Shown in pieces: positions 55,214-64,000 of a DNA stretch of 64,000 nucleotides (position 1 is its first letter; the number at the start of each line of letters is the position of its first letter). The position numbers and the translations under genes were made by a program. The DNA comes from Dyadobacter sp. 3J3 (GTDB taxonomy: Bacteria > Bacteroidota > Bacteroidia > Cytophagales > Spirosomataceae): NCBI RefSeq assembly GCF_009801115.1, contig NZ_VTOL01000011.1, forward strand, positions 1 through 64,000. The letters run 5' to 3'. The notes below the pieces were generated by a model. That model worked only from the letters and a program-made list of their open reading frames with translations, ran no database searches and was not told where the DNA came from.

Positions 55214-57497
55214 AGATATTGTTAACCGGGACGTTGTAAACCTGACAAATTGTGAAAGTGAACCGATTCATATTCCCGGGAGCATTCAACCGCACGGGTT
55301 TTTGTTAGGGTTAAGAAATGAAGACCAGGTAATTGATTTTTGCAGTGCCAATTGTGTTGATTATATCAATTTAACGCCTGAACAGGTTCTGGGGAAAACT
55401 TTGGAAGATATTTTTCAGAAAGAACAGTCTGACAGGTTTTGTATTTACCGGGATTATAATAAAGATAGCCAGACTACGCCTTTTGTTTTTGTCTACAATG
55501 AGATGCAGTATAATACTTCTGTACATCTGAGTGGAAAAACCTTAGTGCTTGAATTTGAACCTTTTTTTGATGGAACCCTGAGCTTGCCGGATCTTTACAA
55601 TCAGACCAGAAGTTTTGTTTCGCTGATGGAAAAACACAGTTATCTGCCTGAACTTTCACAGGATATAGCGAATGAAACCAGAGCCATTACAGGTTACGAC
55701 CGGGTGATGATCTACCGTTTTGATGAGGATTATAATGGTGAAGTAATTGCGGAAAGTAAAATTGAAAATCTTGATTCTTTGGCAGGACAAAAATACCCGC
55801 ATACCGATATTCCGGTACAAGCGCGAGAGCTGTATATCCGCAATCCGCTTAGGGTGATAACGGATATAAGTTACACGCCGGTTCCACTGTTTACGTTAAA
55901 CGATTCGGCCGAAAAGAGCAACAAATCGCTCGATTTGAGCCTTTCGATATTAAGAAGTGTTTCACCGATCCATGTGGAATATTTAAAAAACATGGGCGTG
56001 GGAGCAACGTTGACCGTCTCACTTTTGAAAAACAATAAGTTGTGGGGCCTAATCGCCTGCCATCATTATTCATCAAAACTATTACCGCATTATACCAGAT
56101 TGTCTGCTTTGTTACAAGGTCACTTTCTTACTTCTCAAATTGCTGTGAGAGAAGTAGCCGAAGAGTTTGAAATCGCACAGGCGGCAGACAAAGCACTTTT
56201 GGAATCTTTAACGATTCTTCATAAAAACGAGGATTTTATTGAAGAATTTTACAAATCCCCGTGTTTGTTAAAGTTGGCGAATGCAACGGGATTTGTGATT
56301 TATAACAAAGGGAAAATTTATAAAAACGGGAATGTACCGGAGGATGGCGATCTGATTCCGTTATTTAAAAAGCTAGCACGGCATTATCCCAATGCAGGCA
56401 TGCATACTGAACAATTGATAACCATATTTTCCGAAGATGAAAATCTATCGAAACATGCGGCAGGAATTATTTATCATTCGCTAGCTGGCGGAACTCCGGA
56501 TGGTGTGCTCTGGATGCGTGAGGAGCGCCGTGAAACAATCAACTGGGCAGGAAATCCGCATAAAGCAGTGGTCCACAATGAAGCCGGAGCTGTCACGCTT
56601 TCGCCTCGTAAATCATTTGAACTCTGGCTTGAAGAAGTTAGAAATAAAAGTTTGAAATGGAGAATTTCTGAAGTAAATTCCTCGTCTAGCTTTGCTTATG
56701 CGCTTCAAAAGCACATTAACCTACGATACGTTAAAAGCCAGGAAAATAAACACCGGTTGCTGAACGAAGAACTTAAAGCGGCCAATAAGGAGCTGGCCAA
56801 TCTGAACTGGATCAGTACGCACGACCTACAAGAACCATTACGGAAAATACAGATATTTGCTTCAAAAGTGCTTGACAAAGAAAATCCTGATTTATCTGCA
56901 CAGGTTAAGGACTCCGTTGAAAGAATGCGTTTTGCAGCCGAAAAAATGCAGGTTTTGATTGAGGATATTCTGGCTTATTCAAGGACCGGAAATACGGAAA
57001 AAGTCTACGAAAGGGTAGATTTGAATAACGTTCTCAATAACGTTGTACAAGAATTATCGGAAATTGTTAGGGAAAAAAATGGTATTATTACCTTTGGCGA
57101 CTTACCTGTTTTAAATATCATTCCATTCCAAATCCATCAGTTATTCATCAATCTGCTTAGTAACGCAATTAAATTCTCGCAGGATCAGCTTGATCCGATT
57201 ATTAATATTGAGGTGAAAACGGAGATCCCGGAGAGAATTTCCGGACAGCATGATAAAGAAGAATATCATGCCATTTCTGTTCAGGATAACGGAATAGGTT
57301 TTGAAAAAGAATATGAAAACCGGATTTTTGATGTTTTTCAGCGGCTTCACCCAAATCATAAATATCCAGGAACCGGAATTGGACTTGCTATTTGTAAGAA
57401 AATCATGGAAAATCATTCCGGTTTTATCAAAGCTGATTCGGAATTAGGAAAAGGTGCCAGATTCACAATTTTTTTTCCAAAAGAAGAAGTAATTTGA
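55203..57497 (+). CDS. bphP: Bacteriophytochrome histidine kinase
   Basis: A 764-residue red/far-red photoreceptor kinase. Order: PAS (about 15-125) with the chromophore-binding Cys17 in LTNCESEPIHIPGSIQPHG, GAF (about 140-310) with MIYRFDEDYNGEV and the PHTDIP variant of the PxSDIP motif, and PHY (about 325-505) with the tongue motif PRKSF. A kinase core follows (H540 in STHDLQEPLR, N box LINLLSNAIKFS, GTGIGLAICKKI). No response regulator gene follows on this strand; a receiver remnant may lie on the other strand. Confidence 0.97.
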   Translation: MNIKDIVNRDVVNLTNCESEPIHIPGSIQPHGFLLGLRNEDQVIDFCSANCVDYINLTPEQVLGKTLEDIFQKEQSDRFCIYRDYNKDSQTTPFVFVYNEMQYNTSVHLSGKTLVLEFEPFFDGTLSLPDLYNQTRSFVSLMEKHSYLPELSQDIANETRAITGYDRVMIYRFDEDYNGEVIAESKIENLDSLAGQKYPHTDIPVQARELYIRNPLRVITDISYTPVPLFTLNDSAEKSNKSLDLSLSILRSVSPIHVEYLKNMGVGATLTVSLLKNNKLWGLIACHHYSSKLLPHYTRLSALLQGHFLTSQIAVREVAEEFEIAQAADKALLESLTILHKNEDFIEEFYKSPCLLKLANATGFVIYNKGKIYKNGNVPEDGDLIPLFKKLARHYPNAGMHTEQLITIFSEDENLSKHAAGIIYHSLAGGTPDGVLWMREERRETINWAGNPHKAVVHNEAGAVTLSPRKSFELWLEEVRNKSLKWRISEVNSSSSFAYALQKHINLRYVKSQENKHRLLNEELKAANKELANLNWISTHDLQEPLRKIQIFASKVLDKENPDLSAQVKDSVERMRFAAEKMQVLIEDILAYSRTGNTEKVYERVDLNNVLNNVVQELSEIVREKNGIITFGDLPVLNIIPFQIHQLFINLLSNAIKFSQDQLDPIINIEVKTEIPERISGQHDKEEYHAISVQDNGIGFEKEYENRIFDVFQRLHPNHKYPGTGIGLAICKKIMENHSGFIKADSELGKGARFTIFFPKEEVI

Positions 57498-57690
57498 TTT
57501 TTTGTCATAAAATTCCGCTTCCACAATTGTTTGTAAATTTTCCTTTTTTCTAAGCGTTTTGAAGCTTTGATAACGTCCCTTTCCAGTCGGTCTTTCTGAA
57601 CTGGTTTATGGATTATTCTATTAAAAATTTTTCTTTCAGCCAAAGAACTGAACGTTAATAGATTGATTTCAACAAAATATAAGGCAAAAT
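57490..57690 (-). pseudogene. Possible end of a lost response-regulator gene
   Basis: Open segment entered from stops, reading LTFSSLAERKIFNRIIHKPV and then LERDVIKASKRLEKRK, which resembles the last strands and helix of a receiver domain (a Lys-Pro after IIH). There is no start and no Asp pocket. Overlaps the 3' end of bphP on the other strand only slightly. Confidence 0.3.
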
Positions 57691-57813
57691 CTTTTTACTA
57701 AAACAAGCAAGACTCCAAGTTAGCTCCAAATAATTAATCTAATTGCCTTGCGTAATTTGTTTAGAACTATTATAATAAACTAACTTAGCCAGCTATAACC
57801 TCAGACTCTGATT

Positions 57814-58131
57814 ATGGACGCAAAAACGAATACCAAACTTTATTATGATACCAACGAAGTAGCTGAAATAGTGGGCTGTGAAGCTTCTGCTTTACGTTTT
57901 TGGGAAACCAAATTTCCCCAGCTCAATCCCAAACGCGATGCACGGAATCGAAGGCGATATACAGAAACGGATATTGAAATAGTAAAAAAAATAATGCACC
58001 AGACCGGAAAGCAGGGCAGGACGATAAAAGGTGCGAGGGAACAATTGAGACGAAAAGAAGACGCGCAGATGATGATTTACAAACTTAGCCGGGTAAGACA
58101 ATTTCTGGCAGAATTGCGGGATAATCTTTAA
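57814..58131 (+). CDS. MerR-family regulator
   Basis: A 105-residue protein with the MerR winged helix (KLYYDTNEVAEIVGCEASALRFWETKFPQL, quoted in part by position about 8-37) and a RRRYTETDIEIVKKIMH wing, followed by a helix. The ligand-binding domain is short, so it may act without an inducer. Family members of this type are common as regulators in Bacteroidota. It precedes the M28 peptidase gene by 27 bp and may share a transcript. Confidence 0.88.
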   Translation: MDAKTNTKLYYDTNEVAEIVGCEASALRFWETKFPQLNPKRDARNRRRYTETDIEIVKKIMHQTGKQGRTIKGAREQLRRKEDAQMMIYKLSRVRQFLAELRDNL

Positions 58132-58158
58132 ATTTTACTAATGGTCTTTTATATTGAG

Positions 58159-59388
58159 ATGAAAAAAATATTTGTTTTACTGATACTTTTTATCGCTTCG
58201 CGTGAAAGGAGTGTTGCACAGACTTTTAGTGCATTTGATATTAAAAAGCATGTTGACCTTTTGGCATCCGATGCTTTTGAAGGAAGAGGAACGGCGACTT
58301 TGGGAGAAATAAAAGCGGCCAATTATCTGGCTGAAATATTTAAAAATGCAGGATTGAAAGCTGCCGGAACGAACGGTACTTATTTTCAACCGTTTCAGGT
58401 AACCATTGGTATCGATGGTTTTCCACACCAAATGACTGCCCGGAATGTGGTTGGTTTTCTGGATAATGGCGCAGAAAAAACCATCGTGGTTGGCGGGCAT
58501 TATGACCATTTGGGGAAAGGGTATCAAAGCGGATCACTATCTCCGGATAGTAAAAATTTGATCCACAATGGGGCTGATGATAATGCATCGGGAACAGCGG
58601 GCGTTATTGAACTGGCGAAATATTTTGCAGGAAATGCGGTAAAAGAAAAACATAACTTTCTTTTTATCGGTTTTTCGGGTGAAGAACTCGGACTTTTAGG
58701 TTCTAAATATTACACGGAATCGCCGACCATTCCACTTAAATCGATATCGGCGATGATCAATATGGATATGATCGGGCGTTATAATGCGGACAAAGGTTTG
58801 ATCATTTCGGGTTGGGGAACGAGTCCAGCGTGGGGGGAGATCATTCCGGATCTTGCCAAAAAACAAAATATGAAATACACGATCGATTCGTCAGGCGTGG
58901 GTGCTTCTGATCACACTTCCTTTTATTTGAAAGATATTCCGGTACTTCAATTTTTTACCGGCACACACAGCGATTATCACAAAACGAGCGATGATTCTGA
59001 TAAAATTAACGCAGAAGGAGAAGCCAATATCCTGAAACTGATTGCCGGTGTTTTGGAAAAACTGGATAATGAAAAACAGGATCCGGGATTTTTAACAGCA
59101 GGAAATCCGCATGCAGGAGCTACAACTTCCAATTTTAAAGTAACCTTAGGTGTGATGCCGGATTACAGTTTTTCCGGAAAAGGATTGAAAATTGATGCCG
59201 TTTCAAAAGCACGTCCGGCAGAAATTGCGGGAATCCAGGCTGGTGATGTCATCACCAAATTGGCCGGCAAAACGATTAATACCATTTATGATTATATGGA
59301 TGTGCTCGGAGAGCATGAAAAAGGCCAGCAGGTAGAAGCGGAATTTTTGCGTGGAAAGGAAACGAAGGTGGTCAAAGTCACATTTTGA
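58159..59388 (+). CDS. M28-family aminopeptidase with PDZ domain
   Basis: Secreted zinc peptidase of 409 residues. The start at 58159 (MKKIFVLLILFIASRERSVAQ) gives a signal peptide. Zinc ligands and catalytic residues lie in VGGHYDHLG, NGADDNASGTAGV, GFSGEELGLLG, MDMIGRYN and THSDYHKTSDD. A C-terminal PDZ-like domain (about 325-405, PDYSFSGKGLKIDAVSKARP) would recognise protein ends. Probably trims peptides in the periplasm. Followed by a strong terminator. Confidence 0.94.
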   Translation: MKKIFVLLILFIASRERSVAQTFSAFDIKKHVDLLASDAFEGRGTATLGEIKAANYLAEIFKNAGLKAAGTNGTYFQPFQVTIGIDGFPHQMTARNVVGFLDNGAEKTIVVGGHYDHLGKGYQSGSLSPDSKNLIHNGADDNASGTAGVIELAKYFAGNAVKEKHNFLFIGFSGEELGLLGSKYYTESPTIPLKSISAMINMDMIGRYNADKGLIISGWGTSPAWGEIIPDLAKKQNMKYTIDSSGVGASDHTSFYLKDIPVLQFFTGTHSDYHKTSDDSDKINAEGEANILKLIAGVLEKLDNEKQDPGFLTAGNPHAGATTSNFKVTLGVMPDYSFSGKGLKIDAVSKARPAEIAGIQAGDVITKLAGKTINTIYDYMDVLGEHEKGQQVEAEFLRGKETKVVKVTF

Positions 59389-59425
59389 TCCTGATTTTGG
59401 GATTTTCTTGATTTGTGGGATTAAG

Positions 59426-59470
59426 TGAGAGGAATTAACAGTATATCTCTGTTGACTCCTCTCATTTTTT
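59426..59470 (+). terminator. Terminator of the M28 peptidase gene
   Basis: A long stem (TGAGAGGA with TCCTCTCA, continued inside by TTAACAG with CTGTTGA) followed by seven T. Confidence 0.85.
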
Positions 59471-59491
59471 TATACTTACTAGACTCAGAAT

Positions 59492-60004
59492 TTAGGCTTC
59501 AATCGCACCCCGTTTCCCCAACTCAATCACCTCCATCTGGCTTATCAAACCTTCGTGAAGATTGAAACGAAGTAACGTTCTGATCTTGTGGAAACCTTCT
59601 CTTCCGGCGGCACCGGGATTGATGTAAAGCATATTTTTCAACTCCTTATCCCGGATAACCCGGAGAATATGCGAATGTCCGCAGATAAAGATATCCGGTG
59701 TTTCAGTTCTTAAAGTGGATAAAACCACAGGGTTATATCGCGGTGGCGCCCCGCCAATGTGCGTCATCCAGACTCGGAAACCTTCCAGCTCAAAATGTAA
59801 ATTTTCCTGACAACGCACCTGGATGGCCTTATTATCAATATTGCCATACACAATCCTGACTGGTTTGAAAGCTTCCAGCTGATCTATAATTTCCACGGAA
59901 CCGATATCCCCTGCATGCCAAATTTCATCGCAATTGGCAAAATATTCCATGATGCGCGGATCCAGATATCCATGTGTGTCAGAAAGCAAACCTATACTTT
60001 TCAT
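59492..60004 (-). CDS. YfcE/MJ0936-type metallophosphoesterase
   Basis: A 170-residue phosphodiesterase of the calcineurin-like superfamily. Metal-site motifs are in order: LLSDTHG (8-14), WHAGDIG, VYGNIDNK, and CGHSH near residue 107, with YINPGAAGREG after. This short form hydrolyses simple phosphodiesters in vitro; the natural substrate is unclear. Single gene, convergent with the M28 gene, sharing its terminator region. Confidence 0.95.
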   Translation of the reverse strand: MKSIGLLSDTHGYLDPRIMEYFANCDEIWHAGDIGSVEIIDQLEAFKPVRIVYGNIDNKAIQVRCQENLHFELEGFRVWMTHIGGAPPRYNPVVLSTLRTETPDIFICGHSHILRVIRDKELKNMLYINPGAAGREGFHKIRTLLRFNLHEGLISQMEVIELGKRGAIEA

Positions 60005-60362
60005 TTGGTATTAATTGTAAACGGAACGCGTCTTTTATTGATAATGTAAAATGGCACTAGCTTGTTTTCCTGACCTCGCTTTGAGAAATTCCTGTTGAAA
60101 TGAAAGTTCCCGGCTGACAGAAAAAGTCTGCAAATTAAGGAATTATTATTTTAATAATTTTTATGTAACCGGTATGGTATATTTTGTATAATTAAAAATG
60201 CGTGTTTTTCTTAATAAAGGTTAAAAAGTAAAATATCGGTAACAAATTGTGTTAAAAACTAATCTATTAGTTGTAAAATATATCTTGATTTTATAATATT
60301 GCACAACCCAATCTTTATAAAGCTTTCCTTTACATACTCACATTAATTTAAATTACTTAGCC
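60005..60362. promoter_or_regulatory. Upstream region of the large receptor gene
   Basis: About 360 bp, very AT-rich, between divergent genes. It must contain the promoter of the receptor and of the phosphoesterase. No site is assigned. Confidence 0.4.
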
Positions 60363-63167
60363 TTGAAAAAAATCTTACTACTGCTATGTTGCAGTCTTAT
60401 TACTTACGCCTCGTTTGCGCAAAGTACAGGCCGCTTCTCAATGAAAGGAATTGTCACGGATACGTCCGGCAACGGATTGCCGGAAGCCACGGTCATGTTG
60501 CTGATGCCTAAAGATTCTTCCCTTGTCAACTTTGGAAGAGCTGCCAAAGACGGTTCTTTTGAATTTAAAAATCTTAAACGAATTTCTTACCTCTTAAAAG
60601 TTTCTTACGTTGGTTATTTGCCTTATCAACAGCACGTTATTCCGAACGATGGCGAGGTTATTAATCTTGGTAAGCTTGGAATGAAATTCCTGAATCAGGA
60701 TCTGTATGAGGTAGTTATCAAAACGGCCAGAGCTCCATTGAGTATTCGCGGCGATACCGTTGAATATGACCCGAGGGCGTTCAAAGTGCCGCCGGGAGCG
60801 ACGGTTGAAGATCTGCTACGGAAGCTGCCGGGTATGCAGGTGGATGGAGATGGAAATATCAAAGCACAAGGCGAAACCGTGAAACGTGTAACGGTAGATG
60901 GTAAGCGTTTTTTTGGTGATGACCCAAAAATGGCAACCAAAAACCTTCCTGCTGAGGCGATCAATAAAGTCCAGGTATTTAATGGAAAAACGGAGCAGTC
61001 GAAAGCCACCGGCGTGGATGATGGAAAGCGAGAAAAAACAGTCAATCTGGAATTGAAAGACAGTCACAAAAAAGGTGGTTTTGGAAAGGCGATTGCCGGG
61101 GTAGGGACGGATTCCAGGCTTGAAGGGAAAGTCAGCTACAACCGCTTTGATGACAAGCAACAATTCTCGGTTTTAGGTTTTGGAAACAATACCAATCAAT
61201 CCGGAATTGCCCGAAATGATTATCAGGATTTCAAAGGCAGCCAATCATTTAACTGGGGTGATGATGGTGATTTTGGATTTGGTGGCGGTAACCGTTTTAG
61301 TTCGGACGGAGAGTCCATCACAATTCAGCCTAATTGGGGTGGTAGTAATTCTCAGGGTTTTACAAAAAACTGGGCTGGCGGCGGAAACTATAACTTCGAT
61401 ACAAAGAAGACAAAAGTAAGTGCGAGTTATTTTTATAATTCAACGGACGCTTTGACGGATGTGATGTCGAGCCGGGATAATTTTTTAAATAATACAACGT
61501 ATAAATCCACAGATGTCAACAAAACAAATGCATTCAGTGGAAATCACAGACCAAGTTTGCGAATTGAAAAAGTGCTGGATTCGTTAAACACGATAACACT
61601 GATCAGTAATTCCAGGATCAATAATGGTGATAGCGACTATGACAGTTTTCAGCAATACTACAATAGTGGTGATACAACAAACCGCTCTACAATAAACAAC
61701 AGCAGTGTCTATAACTCGTTTGCCATGTCAAACCTGCTTTTGTACCGGCATAAATTCAAGAAAAAAGGAAGGAATTTTGCTGCGAGTGTTGGTTACAATA
61801 TCAACAATTCAGATGGAAGTTCGAACCAGAATTCGGTCAATGAATTTTTTCTTGACCCAAGTCAAAACAGCGCTATAAATCAGCAAAATAAAACAAAGAG
61901 CGATCGTAATCAGCTAAAAGGAAGCTTGTCTTTTATAGAGCCATTTGCAAAGAAATTTTCATGGGAAACGTTTTATAATTTCAGTCTTAGAAAAGATAAG
62001 GTGGATAGAAATGTGTTTGATGTAAAAGACAGTGGTCTGGAAATAAATCAATTATTGACCCGATATTATACCAATGACATTAATTACAACCGAATCGGGA
62101 CGAGTATGAGATATTCCAATAATGGACTGAATGTGTCTATTGGAGGAGCCGCACAACAATTTGATCTGAAAGGGGAATTTGCTCAGGACCAGACCTCGAC
62201 AGATTTTACGAAAGTGAACCGGACATATTTCAAAATTGTACCGAGTGTTTCGCTGAATTATGATTTAAAAAGAAACCGGTATTTGTATATGGAATATATG
62301 CAAGGTATTCAGGAACCTTCCATAAAGGATTTGCAGCCTGTTGTTGACAATAGTAATCCTTTGAATATAGTTGTTGGGAATCCAAATCTGACACCAGAGT
62401 TAAGGCACAACATTTATGGTGGTTATCAATTTTTCAATCCGGCAAATTTTACATATCTCTTCGTGAATGCGCAGTACAATTATTATGTAGACCAGATTGT
62501 TTATAATAAAACGATTGATGCCAATCTGGTTACAACAACCAAACCGATGAATGTGACTGGTGGGGTTAGCTATGGCAGTAGTATTGGTGTTTCATATCCG
62601 CTCATAAAGACAAAATTGACAATGGGACTGAACACCGGTTTTAATTTTAGTCAAAACCCGATTTATATAAATAATGTAATCAACAAGACAAAAACGGACT
62701 CATATAATTTCGGTACCCGTCTTGATTTTACTCCAAGCGACATTTTTACATTTTACACGAATGCCTACTGGAACATTGCCAATACAAGTTATTCCATCAA
62801 TTCCAGTCAGAACCAAAAAGTACTCAGCGCAAATTATAGCGGCGATATGAACGTCAAGTTTCCCAAAGAAATTTATTTCAATGCTAAGCTGAACTTCAAT
62901 ACCTATGCAAACAATCAGTTTGGTTTTAGCCAGAAACAACCGATTCTTAATCTTTCGGTTGCCAGAATTGTGTTGAAAAACAAAAGAGGAGAAATTCGTT
63001 TTACAGCCAATGATGTGTTTAAGAGAAATCTTGGAATAACACAAAACGCCACGTCAAATTATTATTCGGAGTCGAGAGTTCGTACATTATCACGATATTA
63101 CATGCTGAGTTTTACCTACAATATGCGGGGAATGTCAGCATCGGTAAAACGTAGTAACGGATTCTAA
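60363..63167 (+). CDS. Large outer membrane beta-barrel receptor with regulatory-like and plug domains
   Basis: A 934-residue outer membrane protein. The start is taken as TTG at 60363, since it directly precedes the signal peptide (KKILLLLCCSLITYASFAQ) and no ATG in frame lies closer. Domains: CarboxypepD_reg-like (about 25-110), plug-like (about 115-235, with ATVEDLLRKLPGMQVDGDG), then a long barrel of the OMP_b-brl_3 type ending in Phe. It is not of the SusC type and no SusD gene follows. A GLPGLI gene lies 81 bp downstream, a partner seen often in this phylum. Confidence 0.9.
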   Translation: MKKILLLLCCSLITYASFAQSTGRFSMKGIVTDTSGNGLPEATVMLLMPKDSSLVNFGRAAKDGSFEFKNLKRISYLLKVSYVGYLPYQQHVIPNDGEVINLGKLGMKFLNQDLYEVVIKTARAPLSIRGDTVEYDPRAFKVPPGATVEDLLRKLPGMQVDGDGNIKAQGETVKRVTVDGKRFFGDDPKMATKNLPAEAINKVQVFNGKTEQSKATGVDDGKREKTVNLELKDSHKKGGFGKAIAGVGTDSRLEGKVSYNRFDDKQQFSVLGFGNNTNQSGIARNDYQDFKGSQSFNWGDDGDFGFGGGNRFSSDGESITIQPNWGGSNSQGFTKNWAGGGNYNFDTKKTKVSASYFYNSTDALTDVMSSRDNFLNNTTYKSTDVNKTNAFSGNHRPSLRIEKVLDSLNTITLISNSRINNGDSDYDSFQQYYNSGDTTNRSTINNSSVYNSFAMSNLLLYRHKFKKKGRNFAASVGYNINNSDGSSNQNSVNEFFLDPSQNSAINQQNKTKSDRNQLKGSLSFIEPFAKKFSWETFYNFSLRKDKVDRNVFDVKDSGLEINQLLTRYYTNDINYNRIGTSMRYSNNGLNVSIGGAAQQFDLKGEFAQDQTSTDFTKVNRTYFKIVPSVSLNYDLKRNRYLYMEYMQGIQEPSIKDLQPVVDNSNPLNIVVGNPNLTPELRHNIYGGYQFFNPANFTYLFVNAQYNYYVDQIVYNKTIDANLVTTTKPMNVTGGVSYGSSIGVSYPLIKTKLTMGLNTGFNFSQNPIYINNVINKTKTDSYNFGTRLDFTPSDIFTFYTNAYWNIANTSYSINSSQNQKVLSANYSGDMNVKFPKEIYFNAKLNFNTYANNQFGFSQKQPILNLSVARIVLKNKRGEIRFTANDVFKRNLGITQNATSNYYSESRVRTLSRYYMLSFTYNMRGMSASVKRSNGF

Positions 63168-63180
63168 AAAAAACAATTTC

Positions 63181-63209
63181 GCATCATCCGCTTATTTGGT
63201 GGATGATGC
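63181..63209 (+). terminator. Hairpin between the receptor and GLPGLI genes
   Basis: GCATCATCC and GGATGATGC form a perfect 9-bp stem, followed by tgagtttt. This may be a weak terminator or a stabilising hairpin, so expression of the second gene may be lower. Confidence 0.5.
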
Positions 63210-63248
63210 TGAGTTTTATCAAGCCACAGCCATAAAAACTGATATTAT

Positions 63249-63995
63249 ATGAGACTGATCACGATCTTATTTCTACTAATCTCTTCTATTTCTTTTACCT
63301 CCAAAGCGCAAAAAATGGAGGGTGAAATATCTTACGAGCGCGTACAGCACTGGTCCAAAATTTACGCCCGCTTAACTTATCTAAGCATTGAGGAAAAGGA
63401 CCGCGTTGCAATGACCATTAAAAATTATGAGGAGGATAAACAGGACATGAAGCTTTATTTTAAGGATGACAAAAGCTTCTATACCAAAGCAAAGCAAAAA
63501 GAGAATGATGGAGGTTGGTCGTCGAGTGAACAAGAATATAAAGTATATAGAGATCTGATAGGTGAAAAGAGAACCGATATACTGGAAATGTTTGGAAAGG
63601 TTTATATTGTAGAAGATTCAATACGGGCTCCTAATTGGAAGATAATGAATAAGATAAAAGAAATAAACGGCTACATGTGCATGATGGCGGTTACAGAGGA
63701 TACTATAAAAGATCAAAAAATAACGGCGTGGTTTGCAGATAATATTCCGGTATCGGTTGGTCCGGATTTGTATGGAGGATTGCCCGGTATGATTCTTGAA
63801 CTGGATGTAAATGACGGAGCTCTTGTTGTTACTGCTACTAAGATAGAGATGAAAGCTATCACGGAAGATTTAAATGTTCCCAAAAAAGTCAAAGGAAAAA
63901 AAATTAACGGAACTCAGTATAACACACTGGTGTCAACCCATATTAAGGATAGCATTAAATCGCATCGAAATCCGTTTTGGTCGATGCCATACTAG
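63249..63995 (+). CDS. GLPGLI-family secreted protein
   Basis: A 248-residue secreted protein with signal peptide MRLITILFLLISSISFTSKAQ and the name-giving motif in the form GGLPGMILELDV (about 177-188). The family is Bacteroidota-specific and lies next to outer membrane receptor genes; its biochemical role is unknown. Here it follows a large beta-barrel receptor gene on the same strand. The stop is inside the window. Confidence 0.92.
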   Translation: MRLITILFLLISSISFTSKAQKMEGEISYERVQHWSKIYARLTYLSIEEKDRVAMTIKNYEEDKQDMKLYFKDDKSFYTKAKQKENDGGWSSSEQEYKVYRDLIGEKRTDILEMFGKVYIVEDSIRAPNWKIMNKIKEINGYMCMMAVTEDTIKDQKITAWFADNIPVSVGPDLYGGLPGMILELDVNDGALVVTATKIEMKAITEDLNVPKKVKGKKINGTQYNTLVSTHIKDSIKSHRNPFWSMPY

Positions 63996-64000
63996 CGGTT

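Noticed and set aside
60363..63995. SusC/SusD-type polysaccharide utilisation locus
   Set aside because: The receptor is of the OMP_b-brl_3 type, no SusD gene is present, and the downstream gene is a GLPGLI protein.

Overview
The window looks like chromosomal DNA of a Bacteroidota bacterium, most likely a Cytophagales member close to Dyadobacter or Spirosoma. This is inferred, since there is no rRNA gene to fix it. The signs are moderate GC with AT-rich intergenic DNA, few Shine-Dalgarno sequences, a TAnnTTTG-type -7 element, two beta-barrel receptors of the OMP_b-brl_3 type, a GLPGLI-family protein, LytS/LytTR systems, an AraR regulator of the non-catalytic NUDIX type, and a bacteriophytochrome next to a heme oxygenase.

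Layout. 0-5.6 kb: serine recombinase, PRISE-type reductase, an NTF2-like/Crp pair, an SGNH-type esterase and the 3' remnant of a short-chain dehydrogenase. 5.7-10.3 kb: a block of envelope proteins (beta-barrel, HExxH lipoprotein, CsgG-like protein) above a LytS/LytTR pair. 10.4-13.4 kb: a decayed island with a copied NTF2-like gene end, a frameshifted lipoprotein/S41-like gene, a 175-bp IS21-like terminal-repeat remnant, a tRNA-Ser-like 3' end with its terminator, broken tyrosine integrase pieces and a truncated membrane protein gene. 13.7-18.0 kb: receptor plus a second LytS/LytTR pair. 18.0-20.7 kb: GNAT and SDR genes among gene remnants, including an HxlR fragment. 20.8-27.9 kb: katG, esterase, ThuA, and hmp divergent from an Rrf2 regulator with two matching operator-like palindromes between them. 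28-33.3 kb: small basic protein, secreted hydrolase, a two-domain phosphodiesterase/alkaline phosphatase and an orphan ECF sigma factor. 33.5-38.4 kb: arabinose cluster araR-araB-araA-araD. 39.3-46.9 kb: a signalling and biosynthesis cluster. 47-54.2 kb: small lipoprotein, old yellow enzyme, beta-helix protein, dienelactone hydrolase and Kef-type antiporter. 54.6-57.5 kb: bphO-bphP. 57.8-64 kb: MerR regulator, M28 peptidase, phosphodiesterase, large beta-barrel receptor and GLPGLI protein.

The best candidate for an undescribed system is 39,350-46,871. A ThiF/E1-nitroreductase fusion (Rv1355c type) overlaps by 4 bp a FeeM-like acyltransferase. These are followed almost without gaps by a 7TM-DISM histidine kinase, a receiver-histidine kinase hybrid and a lone receiver, and a second lone receiver diverges from the head of the cluster. 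Two small-molecule enzymes packed with a membrane sensor and its relay suggest a make-and-sense module. The product and ligand are unknown, and this reading is inference.

The arabinose genes convert L-arabinose to D-xylulose 5-phosphate. katG, hmp and the Rrf2 regulator form an oxidative/nitrosative stress group. bphO supplies biliverdin to bphP.
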